A stretch of 64,000 nucleotides of DNA from Pisaster brevispinus (lineage: Eukaryota > Echinodermata > Asteroidea > Forcipulatida > Asteriidae). Position 1 is the stretch's first letter. Each line of letters begins with the position of its first letter. A program made the translations under genes and the position numbers. The notes under the pieces were generated by a model, which ran no database searches, was not told the DNA's origin, and saw only the letters and a list, made by a program, of their open reading frames with translations. Positions 10,246-20,309 of the stretch are shown piece after piece. The DNA lies in contig JAMKCF010000002.1 in assembly GCA_023634235.1 (NCBI GenBank), positions 14,751,091 to 14,815,090 of the forward strand. Direction: 5' to 3'.

Positions 10246-12549
10246 GGGGACCTTCACGAAATCTCCAACTGGAGACCAGTTTCCCTCCTGAACACCGATT
10301 ACAAAATACTTGCCAAAGCTTTAGCCAACAGGCTGAAAAATGTTATCGGCGACGTCGTTCACCTCGATCAATGTTATGCAGTTCCAGAGCGTTCCATTTA
10401 TGACAACATCAATGTCATAAGAGACAGCATAATGTATGCCAACCATTCCGACCTGCCTCTCGCCTTGTGCAACCTAGACCAAAAGAAGGCGTTCGATAGC
10501 ATTGACCATGACTATTTATTCAAAACGATGCAAACGATGGGTTTCGGTGAACATTTTGTCTCCCTCATCCGTCTTCTATACACAGATGCTCAAAGCACAG
10601 TCAAAGTTCAATCTACGTTAACAGCCCCCCTCCCCTTTGAGAGAGGTATTCGTCAAGGATGCCCCCTCTCAGGGCTGTTATATTCCATTGCTATCGAACC
10701 CCTTCTACATACCATCAGAAGTAATTTAAATAAACATGGTCTGACACTACCAGGTTCCGATAGGGTCCTGACTGTTTCTGCATATGCAGATGACGTCACT
10801 GTATTTATTTCATCCAACAAAGGATTTCAAGTATTAAATGATATTTACACCATTTACAGCAGGGCGTCATCATCATGTCTTAATCTGAACAAATGTAAAG
10901 GGTTGTGGGTCGGAGCGTGGATAGACAGACGTGACCAACCACTCAATTTTCTCTGGAACAGCAAAGATGTTAGATTTCTTGGAGTCCATCTTGGAAACAC
11001 AGAAACATCCAGACAAAAAAACTGGAAATTGTGCAAAGAAAAACTAAATAACGCACTTTCGAGGTGGAGTGGTTTAGCAAGGACCATGTCTTTCAAAGGC
11101 AAAATTATCATAGCCAACCAGATAGCTGCATCTAAATTGCTGCATTTCCTCGCTGTTCTCCCTCTACCAGAACAAGTTTTAGACGAACTCCAGGAAACTC
11201 TCATCAATTTTGTGTGGTCTCAAAAACGCCACCTGCTCAACAGAAAAGTGCTGTTCCAGTCCCCAGAGAAAGGGGGACTAGGTCTTGTCTGTCTTAAATC
11301 CCGTGTTCTCACATATAGATTTTCTTTACTTCAGCGTTTGCTATGTAAAACTAAACACCCTGCTTTTTATTTTGTTATTCACTACTGTCATATGTATCGT
11401 AATCTAGGGCACGATTTTCAGCTATTTTATACCAATCTTGAAATGAAATACCTTACCAGCCTCCCAGTTTTCCAGGCAGAAATGCTCAAAGCTTGGATCA
11501 CATCAAAAGCCATCACGAGCGTACCACACGAGTCTGTTAATTATGTAGTGAACCTACCTATTAATAGTTCGTTCTTATGTTGTCATGGTAACAAAGATCT
11601 TCTCTCTGGTCGGCTCCTGTCATGTGGTGTTACACTAGTCCGACAACTACTCAGCAAGGATGGAACCTGGATCTCAGCTGACGAAATCCAAACACAGCAC
11701 CGGATGGGACTGCGCCCGCTATCTTCCAGAGCACTCGAAGCAGAACTGTCTCACATAAGACATACCCTCAGTGAAACCTTCCCAAAACTCTTCAACAAAA
11801 GGGGTACGACTAAAGCACCAGACCAAAGAATTGAGTTCTTTCTCCAGTCGAACCACCCAACGCCAGATATCAAAATCAACGGCAACAGCAGCGATGCCAA
11901 CTTCTCATCCAAACACATGTACACCGTCTTCAACAAAGAACTCAACACTTTACCGGACAATCCTCGAATTCCCTGGCACAGGGACACCCTTCAAATGAAC
12001 ACTACAATACCGTGGAAAAATGTCTACAAACCACCCATTTCCAAGAAAGAGGGTGACGTACAATACCGGTTATTGCATAAGATCTTACCTTCGCAGGAAG
12101 TTCTCCACTACATCGACCGTACTCTACCAAAAACTTGCGGCTGGTGTGGACCGTCAGAAAGGGGAACCCTGCTACACCTCTTCTTCCAATGCCCATCGAT
12201 TCAACCAGCGCTGAACTTACTGCATCGGTGCCTCAGACAATTACTTCCTGAACTGACACTAACTTTTGAAACATACTGGTGCCTGATCCACCATAGCAGG
12301 GGCCGACAGAGAGAAAAAGTAGATCTAGCTAACTATTTAATTGTCAGTTTTAAAGCAAGCGTGTATTGGTTGTATGTACACTCGAACTTTAAAGACTGTT
12401 TAGAGACCTGGAAGTATCGCATTAAGAGTAAAATCTTAGTAGAACACCGCTATTACCAGCTACAGAACAATGTTCCCCTTTTCATCAAGAAATGGGATCT
12501 CTGCAACATATTCCAAATCACTGATAATGAAATTGAATGGATTCTGTAA
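10246..12549 (+). CDS. LINE reverse transcriptase and C-terminal region (partial ORF2)
   Basis: The frame is open from the truncation point at 10246 to TAA at 12547-12549; the first Met is codon 10432 but is internal to the domain. Visible motifs: LDQKKAFDSIDH (palm A), RQGCPLSGLLYSIAIEPLL (B), AYADDVTVF (catalytic YADD) and FLGVHLGN (thumb). Near residue 590 there is a CGWC-x7-HLFFQC zinc-knuckle-like motif typical of LINE C termini. There are no stops or frameshifts over about 768 codons, so the insertion is young or the copy is recently retrotransposed. It cannot be autonomous without its endonuclease. Confidence 0.88.
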   Translation, partial: GDLHEISNWRPVSLLNTDYKILAKALANRLKNVIGDVVHLDQCYAVPERSIYDNINVIRDSIMYANHSDLPLALCNLDQKKAFDSIDHDYLFKTMQTMGFGEHFVSLIRLLYTDAQSTVKVQSTLTAPLPFERGIRQGCPLSGLLYSIAIEPLLHTIRSNLNKHGLTLPGSDRVLTVSAYADDVTVFISSNKGFQVLNDIYTIYSRASSSCLNLNKCKGLWVGAWIDRRDQPLNFLWNSKDVRFLGVHLGNTETSRQKNWKLCKEKLNNALSRWSGLARTMSFKGKIIIANQIAASKLLHFLAVLPLPEQVLDELQETLINFVWSQKRHLLNRKVLFQSPEKGGLGLVCLKSRVLTYRFSLLQRLLCKTKHPAFYFVIHYCHMYRNLGHDFQLFYTNLEMKYLTSLPVFQAEMLKAWITSKAITSVPHESVNYVVNLPINSSFLCCHGNKDLLSGRLLSCGVTLVRQLLSKDGTWISADEIQTQHRMGLRPLSSRALEAELSHIRHTLSETFPKLFNKRGTTKAPDQRIEFFLQSNHPTPDIKINGNSSDANFSSKHMYTVFNKELNTLPDNPRIPWHRDTLQMNTTIPWKNVYKPPISKKEGDVQYRLLHKILPSQEVLHYIDRTLPKTCGWCGPSERGTLLHLFFQCPSIQPALNLLHRCLRQLLPELTLTFETYWCLIHHSRGRQREKVDLANYLIVSFKASVYWLYVHSNFKDCLETWKYRIKSKILVEHRYYQLQNNVPLFIKKWDLCNIFQITDNEIEWIL

Positions 12550-12751
12550 TCTTGCGGATTTTTCTTTCTACCATGCAGTTCTTCTAATGTAATTGCTTAA
12601 TAATGTAGTAATTTGGATGTAATTTCGTCCCCAGCTGTTCTTTGTAACAGACTTGTCTTGTAAATGTATCTCTTTTTTATATTTCTTTGTTGCTTGTAAA
12701 TTTTGTATATTCTGTGTTTGAATAAAGTATTGTTTTGAAAAGTCAAAAAAG
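10246..12751 (+). mobile_element. 5'-truncated non-LTR retrotransposon (LINE), Tx1/L1-like
   Basis: A 2506-bp element in REV1 intron 13. It begins inside the reverse transcriptase fingers (NWRPVSLLNTDYKILAKAL) and so lacks ORF1 and the endonuclease. It ends with GAATAAAGTATTGTTTTG and an A-rich tail. A 20-bp direct repeat flanks it (10226-10245 and 12752-12771), consistent with target-primed insertion. Both sides are TCAA-type microsatellite. The RT sequence looks like the Tx1/L1 group, in which site-specific families are known; the clade call is from pattern memory. Confidence 0.85.
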
Positions 12752-12872
12752 TCAATCAACCGATCAATCAATCGATCAACCAATCAATCAGTCAATCAAT
12801 CAGTCAGCCAGTCAGTCAATCAATCAATCAATCAATCAATCAGTCAATAAATCAATAAATCAATCAATCATC
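12752..12872 (+). repeat. TCAA microsatellite, right of LINE
   Basis: It starts with the 20-bp duplication and continues with ATCA, GTCA and AATA variants to about 12872. Together with the left part it formed one tract before the LINE inserted. Confidence 0.9.
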
Positions 12873-13168
12873 ATGCGTTTGTAGAGTGCCATCATTCTAG
12901 TCGCCTATTTGCAAAGTAAAGACAAATCTCAGACAAAACAGTTCACAGAATTTTGTGCGGCGATGCCAAGTGCAACGGACTAAATTGAGGCAGACTCAAA
13001 GAGATGTGTCTAAAGCTGGCTATTGAAGATCTGCAGCGAGGCAAGTGTACGCAGCTGATACGGGGAGATTATAGTGTAACATACCATAGAGGATGGCCTG
13101 TACACAAAATGTCTCTATATACACTGGGGGCAGACCATGAGTGCTTTCTGAGTCAACAGTGGCATTAC

Positions 13169-13309
13169 CTTCTACAGATGTAGTCCACTCCTTGAGCATT
13201 TCTTTCACATCCCATAATCCCACAGCCCCACACAGGTTCACAGGTTTCCCCTTGGTCGTGTCCTCGGACTCGGCGGTGTCAGAGCTGTGCAAAACTTCAG
13301 GTGAATAAT
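13169..13309 (-). CDS. REV1: REV1 exon 13 (start of C-terminal domain)
   Basis: Residues about 1252-1299. After an acidic linker it encodes VNLCGAVGLWDVKEMLKEW and TTSVE, the first helix of the REV1 C-terminal domain that binds REV7 and polymerases eta, iota and kappa. The acceptor is TTGTTGTAG and the donor GTAATG. Confidence 0.92.
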
Positions 13310-13735
13310 CTACAACAAATATGAACATAATAAATATTTCATCTTAGGTAATTATGTTTTAATTTTGATGCAGTCAATTACATGGTCTTGATTGTAAACA
13401 TTTGTTTTGATAACGTAATCGCCGACACCACAAAACGAGTTACTGGAGAAGAGATATCTGTATCAAACAAACATCTGTTTTGAACCAGATCCGTACTCTT
13501 GCCCAGTCCCTCCAAGCCAGTCGATGTTGCGCCCTCTACTGGTGACTAATACAAAAGCTAGCCTCGCCAACCAAGACTATAAGATACAGTACATGGTTGA
13601 GACGGAAACTCCAACCACCCAGTGGTTTCCAGTACAGTAGATTAAGAATCTCAAGGTCCGTGGTTTAGTCGTCATGCAAACAAACTGCCCAGTTTTGTTG
13701 CAATACTTTCCCCTCAAACATATCCAAAATACAAT

Positions 13736-13878
13736 GGGAGACTTTTGAACGCTAGGTGGCAGCAGACTTACCAGGTTAATTTCCATTGTTTTACATGGTT
13801 CTGAGCATGTGCACATTGCCGAGAACAATGGGTTTGCCTGGAAAGTCTGCTGCCACCTATTGTCAGCAAAAGTCTCCC
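13736..13878. mobile_element. Palindromic MITE, 143 bp
   Basis: Ends GGGAGACTTTTG and CAAAAGTCTCCC (one or two changes), with inner arms GGTGGCAGCAGACTT and AGTCTGCTGCCACC. Confidence 0.7.
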
Positions 13879-13955
13879 ACTGGACTGGTTGGGGATATCT
13901 TGCAGGCTGAAAAATCTATCCGCAAGTTATCCTGGAATAGTTTGGAGAAAGTGAC

Positions 13956-14142
13956 TAAAGCCCGGTTCATACTTCCTGCGAACGCGAATGCGAAGCGAAT
14001 ATTGACGTCACAAATTTGCAACGAATAATTCGCAGCAGTTGAAATGTGCTCAACTCCTGCGAAACATTCGCTGCGAAAACGGCCCTGTGACGTCAAAGTT
14101 CGCTTCGCATTCGCATTCGCAGGAAGTATGAACTGGGCTTTA
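13956..14142. mobile_element. Palindromic MITE, 187 bp
   Basis: Ends TAAAGCCCGGTTCATACTTC and GAAGTATGAACTGGGCTTTA, with arms rich in GCGAATGCGAAGCGAA and its complement. Confidence 0.75.
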
Positions 14143-14712
14143 TGCATCCCTTTTCTTTGCGGTTTAGTGTGGTTTTTTTTACTTCTTATGAATAATGATT
14201 GATCATAAGAAGTGTCTCACAGCTCAGGAATGGAGTGCCCAGCTTCCTGTGGGGCTTTTTCATTTATTTTATTTTATTATATTTTTTTCAGATTGTTCAT
14301 AAGCCAACAAGCTCTGTACATGTACTGTAAGTTTACAACACATGTACTTTAATTTTTCACAGTGCTGGCTGTGCATGGATTCCAGTTCCACTGTTGAAAT
14401 ATTAGCTATCTTGTGGAGGACATAACAATGGGAAAAAACAAAAGGTCTCCATAGGGGAATTCTAAAGACTGGGGTTCTGCATAAGGAAGTGTGTACAAAG
14501 TAAATACAGAGACAGAGGAAAGAATAAAAGATGTTTCCACAGGGATGTAAAAAATAAAATGTGTGCATGAGAAAAGAAAAGAAAAACTCTATTGTTTGTT
14601 TTGATTTTTAGCCTGTTCCACATCCATTTTGGAGGGAACTGTACTAGTATGTAGTCCCTATCACTTCATTAATATCATGATTATGACTTTAAAACAATAA
14701 TTTAAAAAGTAC

Positions 14713-15013
14713 CTGTTGCGTTAGATTTGTCGCTAACTACACTTAATGTCCTGCCAACAGGTGAACTCTTTACACCGGTCACCATTTCCAGGATACCAAC
14801 AGCTCCAGAAAGTTTGACACCCTGCCTTGCCCCTTTACAGGGACTGGTCTTGCGTGGGCGACCCCTCCTTCGATTCAGCTTGAAGGGGCTTGATTTGGAA
14901 GCAGGAGGTCTGGTTGACGGGACGATGGTAGGTGCCTTGAGTTGTCTCTGATAGGCTTGCTGAATCTCTTTCTGGAGATCAGACGGGAGAGCTTCCAAAC
15001 AGGTGGGGTCGAT
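14713..15013 (-). CDS. REV1: REV1 exon 12 (third ubiquitin-binding motif)
   Basis: Residues about 1152-1252. It starts IDPTCLEALPSDLQKEI followed by QQAYQRQ, equivalent to vertebrate UBM2. A basic stretch follows (LNRRRGRPRKT, AT-hook-like or nuclear targeting) and then a linker. The acceptor is TTTATCAG and the donor GTACTT. It ends with the first base of an Asp codon. Confidence 0.92.
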
Positions 15014-15259
15014 CTGATAAATAAGTAATAAGTACAGGAACATTCAGATTTGGCATGGTGGGTAAAAATATTGGGTACATCCTATAGAAATAAACATTTA
15101 CAGAGATAGATTTACAGAGCTTTTCTCAGATTACAAATCTGGGGCAAAAAAGTACCCCTTTCTCTAAAACTACATTACTTCAAAGGGTGTCATTTCTAAC
15201 AATACTTTTCTAATAACAGCAACTCCCCAGTGCTCTTTATCAAATAAGTTTTTATGGTT

Positions 15260-15620
15260 AAGAGGTCAAATTTTACACTGGACTGCAGGCCAGAGGTCAG
15301 TATTTTTAGCACCAGGCCAGTAAACATACGACCGCACAAGTCCGGCGGTCTCGTGTTTTTGAATAAAAAAACTTTAATGCATTTTTAGTTAAAACTGATA
15401 AATACCAATACCTTTCAATTCTGTTGAGTAATGAAGTGTTACCCATTAGAAAAATTAGATAAATCTTCTCTTGGTGCTTGTTTCCAAAAACAGCTGAAAT
15501 GTGAAACTGTGTAGATAGTGTTCTTCCAATTTTGATTCCGGTCTTGTAACAAATTCTTTAGTTCAGTCAAAGTTTTAAGTTACAAGCCCCGCAGTCTTGT
15601 GGATTTTCACCCCAAATTCC
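15260..15620. repeat. Interspersed repeat, inverted relative to 3290-3495
   Basis: Reverse-complement relative of the left copy (for example TGATTCCGGTCTTGTAACAA). It lies before the receptor array in REV1 intron 11. Confidence 0.5.
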
Positions 15621-16680
15621 AGCCTAATGGTCATTAACTTGTAAAGTAATTACCAAAAGTAGTTACCAAAAGTAATTGTAATTACCAAAAGTAATTAACA
15701 AAAGTATACCCTGTCTAAAAACTAAGACAGCAGTAAATTAAACTTTTTCAGAGAAGGTAACAAAATGGCTGTAATTTGAGCAAAACAGATGTCCATAATG
15801 ACCTTCTCTTACTAGCCGATAGTATTTAAACAAAACTCTCAAACCTCCAACCGTTTCAAATATGCATATGGACCAGATGTTCAAAAACTGAGTGGAGTGG
15901 TTTGTGATATCTGTAACAAATGCTTAGTTATTCCTAAGAAACAAAACGAAAGTAGATTATTAAATAAAAGGTTCACCTATAACTTCATAAAATTGTTCTC
16001 AATGTTACAGACATGCAAATGCAGTTGAGTGTCAAGGGCAATTCCCTGAAATTCTGGAAGAAATAAAGTGAGTTAACAACCATCGACAAAGTCAAGTAAA
16101 CTTATAACTTTACAGATCAAGATACATATGAACAATTTTATGCAGACCAAAGTACATGTTGTACATGAACTGTGCATGAATGTCAGCCTTAACAGCTCAA
16201 TGCATAAAGTGTACTAACAACTACTGGCAAGATCAAGTTCAATTGTACCCTTACATGTTGACTTATGTGCATGTAGTGCACCTGAATGTCAGGATTTAAC
16301 AGTTCAATGCATTCACAGTTCCAAAAGTCTATGGGTTTTTTTCTCGCACCAATGAAATGGGTTGACTACAATCACATTGTTCATGATGTTTACTCATAGA
16401 GTCCAAGGACAGTCTTTTCTTCTTTTCTTATACAACATGCCTACAAATATCATAGAGGTTGGGTGGATCAGAGCTCCAAGCTTCATAAATGAATAATTCA
16501 ATAACACACAAATAGTGTACAACCGAAGAAACATGCACAGAAACAAGTCCAGCTTGGGCTGTGGAACTTGAGGACTGTAGATCGACATCAAATACCATTG
16601 ATCAATGCTCTCGAAAAAATCTGAAATACTGTGATTCCAGCTTTAAGTCAAGTTGTGGCATTGAGTTGATCACAATTTGT

Positions 16681-16696
16681 CTGTACAGTCATAGCA
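16681..16696 (+). promoter_or_regulatory. Conserved 5' leader just before the receptor start codons
   Basis: CTGTACAGTCATAGCA sits directly before ATGG in genes 1-6 and with one change in gene 7. A further 20-30 bp upstream (around GTGGCATTGAGTTG) is also shared by genes 1-6. Gene 7 has an unrelated sequence further upstream. I cannot identify a TATA box or a certain transcription start; this may be 5' untranslated leader or the end of a 5' intron rather than promoter. Confidence 0.45.
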
Positions 16697-17911
16697 ATGG
16701 AAGGTGGTGTAGCTTTGAGGTGCTTCAGGATGCTGTTCTGGGTGTGTAGTTTGGCACTGGTGTGCTCACAAGACACCCCTGGACCAACAGCAACTATTAA
16801 GATTCTACCTGAATCCACAACAGAGCCTCGTGAAGGAGACAGTGTCACTCTGGATTGTGAGATATCATCAACCCAGCTAACTGATGACGTGCTATGGACA
16901 AGAAGGAGCAGTTTACAGGATTCTCAAGTATTCATTGTAGATGAGAATGGTCTTACTGCACATACTGACAATCGTTTCTCTGTAAGTCCATTACAAGCTG
17001 TCAATTCAACGGCAGCTCTTTATTCACGCAGTATAACCATAGATCCTGTCCAGCAATCGGATCAGGGACATTACCAGTGTCATGTACTAAGAAGCATTTT
17101 TGTTATAACCAGATCTGCTGAAAATCCTTTGATTGTCCACCACCCTGATGAGTTTCCAGTGTGCACACCTGATGGTCCAGCTACAGTGACCATTGGCCAG
17201 AGTCTCTCATGCAAGACATTATCAGACACACAAACACCAGTAGTGTCCAACATGGGAATGCCTAATGCAACCAATGATGGATGGGTAACAAGTCCCACAC
17301 ATGCTGGAGGTAGTCCAGGACAAGAACTCATCAAGACAGTAACTGACTCAGAACATGGACAAACCTTTAAGTGTTTTTCCACATCTAATGTTTCAGCTAC
17401 GGCACTAGCATGTACTATTGGACCTCTGACAGTTGTTTCTGTGAGTACCGAGGTCCCATCCACTCACAAGCCACTCACAACTGAATTGACAGACACAACA
17501 CCAATAGCTATGCAGCCCTTTAACTCCAAGAGTCAAAACTGCAGCTCGTACATTGCAGTTTTGATCGTCAGCATTGTCATCCATCTAATCATCGTCATTC
17601 TTCTCTTTCTCTGTTGCCATTACGAACCAAGACCTTGGCAGCAACTACAAGGCATGCTCAGACGATCCTCAACACCCAGACAAGGAAAGGATCGCCATGA
17701 TAATGTTCCAGAGGAAGGCTATGAAGTCCCATCACCAGAACCAACGACAGCGACACCAAGCACCACAACATCACCTCCCGAGACAGCTCAGCATGTCTAT
17801 CACAATGAGATTCCTGAACCTACTTCATCGTCTAAGCAATCTCAAGATTCCTACATGGAGTTGAATCCTCCTGAAAAGAAATCAGCCGTCTATTCTGAGT
17901 TGAAACTTTAA
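16697..17911 (+). CDS. Receptor gene 1: two-domain Ig-type membrane receptor, long tail
   Basis: This is a 404-residue type I membrane protein of a family I do not recognise. Residues 1-24 are a signal peptide (hydrophobic FRMLFWVCSLALVC). A V-like Ig domain spans about 30-148, with Cys54, Trp67 and the F-strand signature DQGHYQC ending at Cys128. A second domain spans about 150-247, with four conserved Cys (156, 172, 226, 239). The stalk is Thr/Pro-rich with N-glycosylation sequons. A helix follows at 285-305, then Cys306-Cys307 as a likely palmitoylation pair. The tail has Tyr342 (YEVP), Tyr368 (YHNE, Grb2-type YxN) and Tyr386/Tyr399 (YMEL, nine residues, YSEL: ITAM-like). The gene is a single open frame without introns. 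The start is the first Met, followed directly by the signal peptide and shared by all copies. Role in immune or self recognition is inference. Confidence 0.88.
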   Translation: MEGGVALRCFRMLFWVCSLALVCSQDTPGPTATIKILPESTTEPREGDSVTLDCEISSTQLTDDVLWTRRSSLQDSQVFIVDENGLTAHTDNRFSVSPLQAVNSTAALYSRSITIDPVQQSDQGHYQCHVLRSIFVITRSAENPLIVHHPDEFPVCTPDGPATVTIGQSLSCKTLSDTQTPVVSNMGMPNATNDGWVTSPTHAGGSPGQELIKTVTDSEHGQTFKCFSTSNVSATALACTIGPLTVVSVSTEVPSTHKPLTTELTDTTPIAMQPFNSKSQNCSSYIAVLIVSIVIHLIIVILLFLCCHYEPRPWQQLQGMLRRSSTPRQGKDRHDNVPEEGYEVPSPEPTTATPSTTTSPPETAQHVYHNEIPEPTSSSKQSQDSYMELNPPEKKSAVYSELKL

Positions 17912-18268
17912 AACTTTATTAATTTGAGGGACATACAACTTAAGACATCATTCACTTGAAGGACTTACAACTTTAAAACTTTATTAATTAGAAGAATTTA
18001 CAACTTTAAAACTTCACTCATTTGTAGGACTTACAACTTAAAAACCTCATTCATTTGAAGGATTTACAACTTTAAAACATCACTCATTTGAAGGATTTAC
18101 AACTTTAAAACTTCACTCATTTGAAGGATTTACAACTTTAAAACTTCACTCATTTGAAGGATTTACAACTGTAAAACTGCATTCATTGGAAGGACTTAAA
18201 CTATAAAACTGTATCCATTTTAAGGACTTAAAAACTTTTATTCATGTGAAGAACTTACAACTTTCAAT
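17905..18268 (+). repeat. 30-bp minisatellite overlapping the stop codon of gene 1
   Basis: About twelve imperfect units of the type TCATTTGAAGGAYTTACAAC + TTTAAAACT follow the stop. The terminal codons GAAACTTTAAAACTT already match the unit, so the array seems to begin at the end of the coding sequence. Related arrays follow genes 2 (21505-21790), 3 (short), 4 (27070-27235) and 5 (30433-30645). Confidence 0.85.
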
Positions 18269-18316
18269 GTAATGGAAGAAAATTATAGTGCACTTTACCA
18301 GCTAACTACTAGGTAA

Positions 18317-18322
18317 AATAAA
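18317..18322 (+). terminator. Candidate polyadenylation signal, gene 1
   Basis: AATAAA about 405 bp past the stop, directly after the minisatellite and within sequence conserved in class A spacers (GGTAAAATAAAGTGCAC). Confidence 0.5.
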
Positions 18323-18422
18323 GTGCACAAGCTTTTGAATGAAGAAAAAACAACTTTTACAATATGCAATGACAAAAGACATTTTCAACAAGAAAGACAA
18401 GTTGTATCTACAGTCAGCACAG

Positions 18423-18588
18423 CAGGCCTCGAACTAACCCACGGCACCCACAGCAATTGCCCTGGTGCCCTGTGCTCTTGCTGTGGTGCCCTTTGCAAAG
18501 TTCCAATACACATCTACATTTTCCTCATAGAGTGCACCATACCAGAGGAAAATAGCCATGTCCCTTCAAGAGCAAAGTTCAAGGCCTG
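18423..18588 (+). mobile_element. MITE with CAGGCCT termini, in gene 1 spacer
   Basis: This 166-bp element has 12-bp inverted ends (CAGGCCTCGAAC and GTTCAAGGCCTG, one mismatch) and is flanked by GCACAG on both sides (18417-18422, 18589-18594). The gene 2 spacer has the empty site with one GCACAG (21926-21931). The termini suggest a hAT-like non-autonomous element, though the 6-bp duplication is shorter than the usual 8. Confidence 0.75.
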
Positions 18589-20309
18589 GCACAGTCTTAA
18601 CAAAGAGTGGCAATTTGTCAATGTCATGCCAAACAGTCACGAGCCTTATTCAACTCTCTGTCAACTCAGGCTAGTTCTTTTTTAAGGAGTCTATTTTTGG
18701 TGATCCGCTCATTTTCAAATAGATAGAGTCCTTATGAGAATGGAAAAGAAAATTACACTTCTCTAAGCTCAGGTGAAAATGATGTAAAACGCCACTGTGT
18801 TACATAACGTTCTAGTGCAATTTTTGTCAAAACCCTAACATGTTAGATGAAAAAAAAAATAATAATAAAATACAGTCTGAACATTTTTGTGCAGGGAATT
18901 TCTTTAGTTCATTTCTGATTTTTAAAGCAAAACAATTCCTCTTTAAAATGTACAGCCTGATTGTTTTCGATATCCGATGAGTTCATATTTCAAATTTAGC
19001 TTTGAAAGAATATCAAATAGAATAATATTTTACATAATTTTCACTTGTAATTTTTTGCCCAACTTTCATGAGGAGTCCATTAGAAAATGAGTGCAATCAG
19101 TGCATTACAAAACCCAATTTCAGCTTGGAGTGCCTCTTTTAAATGTCATCCTCAACTCCCAAGAATCACCAAAAATCCATTGTCATCATATTGTCATCTT
19201 CTTTGACATGCTCCTTTCAATCAAGGGCAATAATGACCACTAAAATTCTCACTTTATAAAAAAGGAACCAGACTTCTTCACCCTCCAGACTCATTTTGGT
19301 TACACTGTATTGTACACAGAGAGGGTTACAAAATGGCTGTAATTTGAGCATGCTTAACACAACAGATGTCCGTTATAATTTTGTTTTCTAGGCAATAGTA
19401 CTTAAGCATAATACTCAAACCTCCAACTGTTTCAAATGTACATATGGATCAAAGTTTAATGATCTGCGATTTTAAGTGGTTTGTGATATTTGTAATATAT
19501 AGGCTTACTAAATAAACGGTTCATCGGTAAATTGTTCAATGTTATTATTTCATCAAATTGTTCTCGATGTTACAGACATGCAAATGGAGTTGAGTGTCAA
19601 GGGCAATTTTGTGAAATTTTGGAAGAAATAAAGTGAGTCAATAACTATCGGCAAGGTCAAGTTAACTTATAACTTTACAGACCAAGATACATATGAACAA
19701 ATTTATGCAGACCCAAGTACATGTTGTACATGCACTGTGCCTGAATGTCAGGCTCAATTCAGCTCAATGCATGCAATATTACAGACGTGTTGGGGAACAT
19801 GTGTGAACAGACGAGTCGATTGCGTGAAATTCTTGGAGAAATAAAGTGTACTAACAACTACTGGCAAGATCAAGTTCAATTGTATCCTTACATGTTGACT
19901 TAAGTGCATGTAGTGCACCTGAATGTCATGGTTTAACAGTTCAATGCATTCCCAGTTCCAAAAGTCTATGGTTTAACTACAGCATTGAATGTCAGGGTTT
20001 ACACATGGAGTTGGAACGAAAGTCTTTTAATCTTACACAACTAGCATACAAGGATAGAGGTTGGGTGAAACCAACAGGCTCAACAGGATACGTAAACAAA
20101 ATCATTCAACATCACACAAAAAGTGTACAACCAAACTCGCAAAGAAATACATCAAGCTTGTGCTGTAAAATCTGAGGACTGATAGATCGACATCAAATAT
20201 AATTTGATTAATTATTCCCTGTACATTTGACAGCAAATTGATTCAAGCCTTAACACATCAAGTTGTGGCATTGAGTTGGCAGCGATAACTTGACTGTACA
20301 GTCATAGCA

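Larger units (their letters stand above)
13310..14712 (-). other. REV1 intron 12 with two palindromic MITEs
   Basis: It contains the palindromes 13736-13878 and 13956-14142. The remainder is unassigned. Confidence 0.6.
17912..20309 (+). other. Spacer after gene 1 (class A)
   Basis: It begins with a 30-bp minisatellite (17908-18270), then the shared AATAAA, a 166-bp MITE, and about 1.7 kb of AT-rich sequence that recurs after genes 2 and 4. The last 700 bp are 5' flank of gene 2. I see no other coding sequence. Confidence 0.75.

Noticed and set aside
10157..12872. CRISPR-like regular repeats
   Set aside because: The short regular repeats are a tetranucleotide microsatellite split by a LINE; the genome is eukaryotic.
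13020..13168. Extension of the REV1 frame past exon 13 to 13020
   Set aside because: The conserved C-terminal domain breaks off exactly at the GTAATG donor at 13168 and resumes in exon 14; the extra codons are intron.
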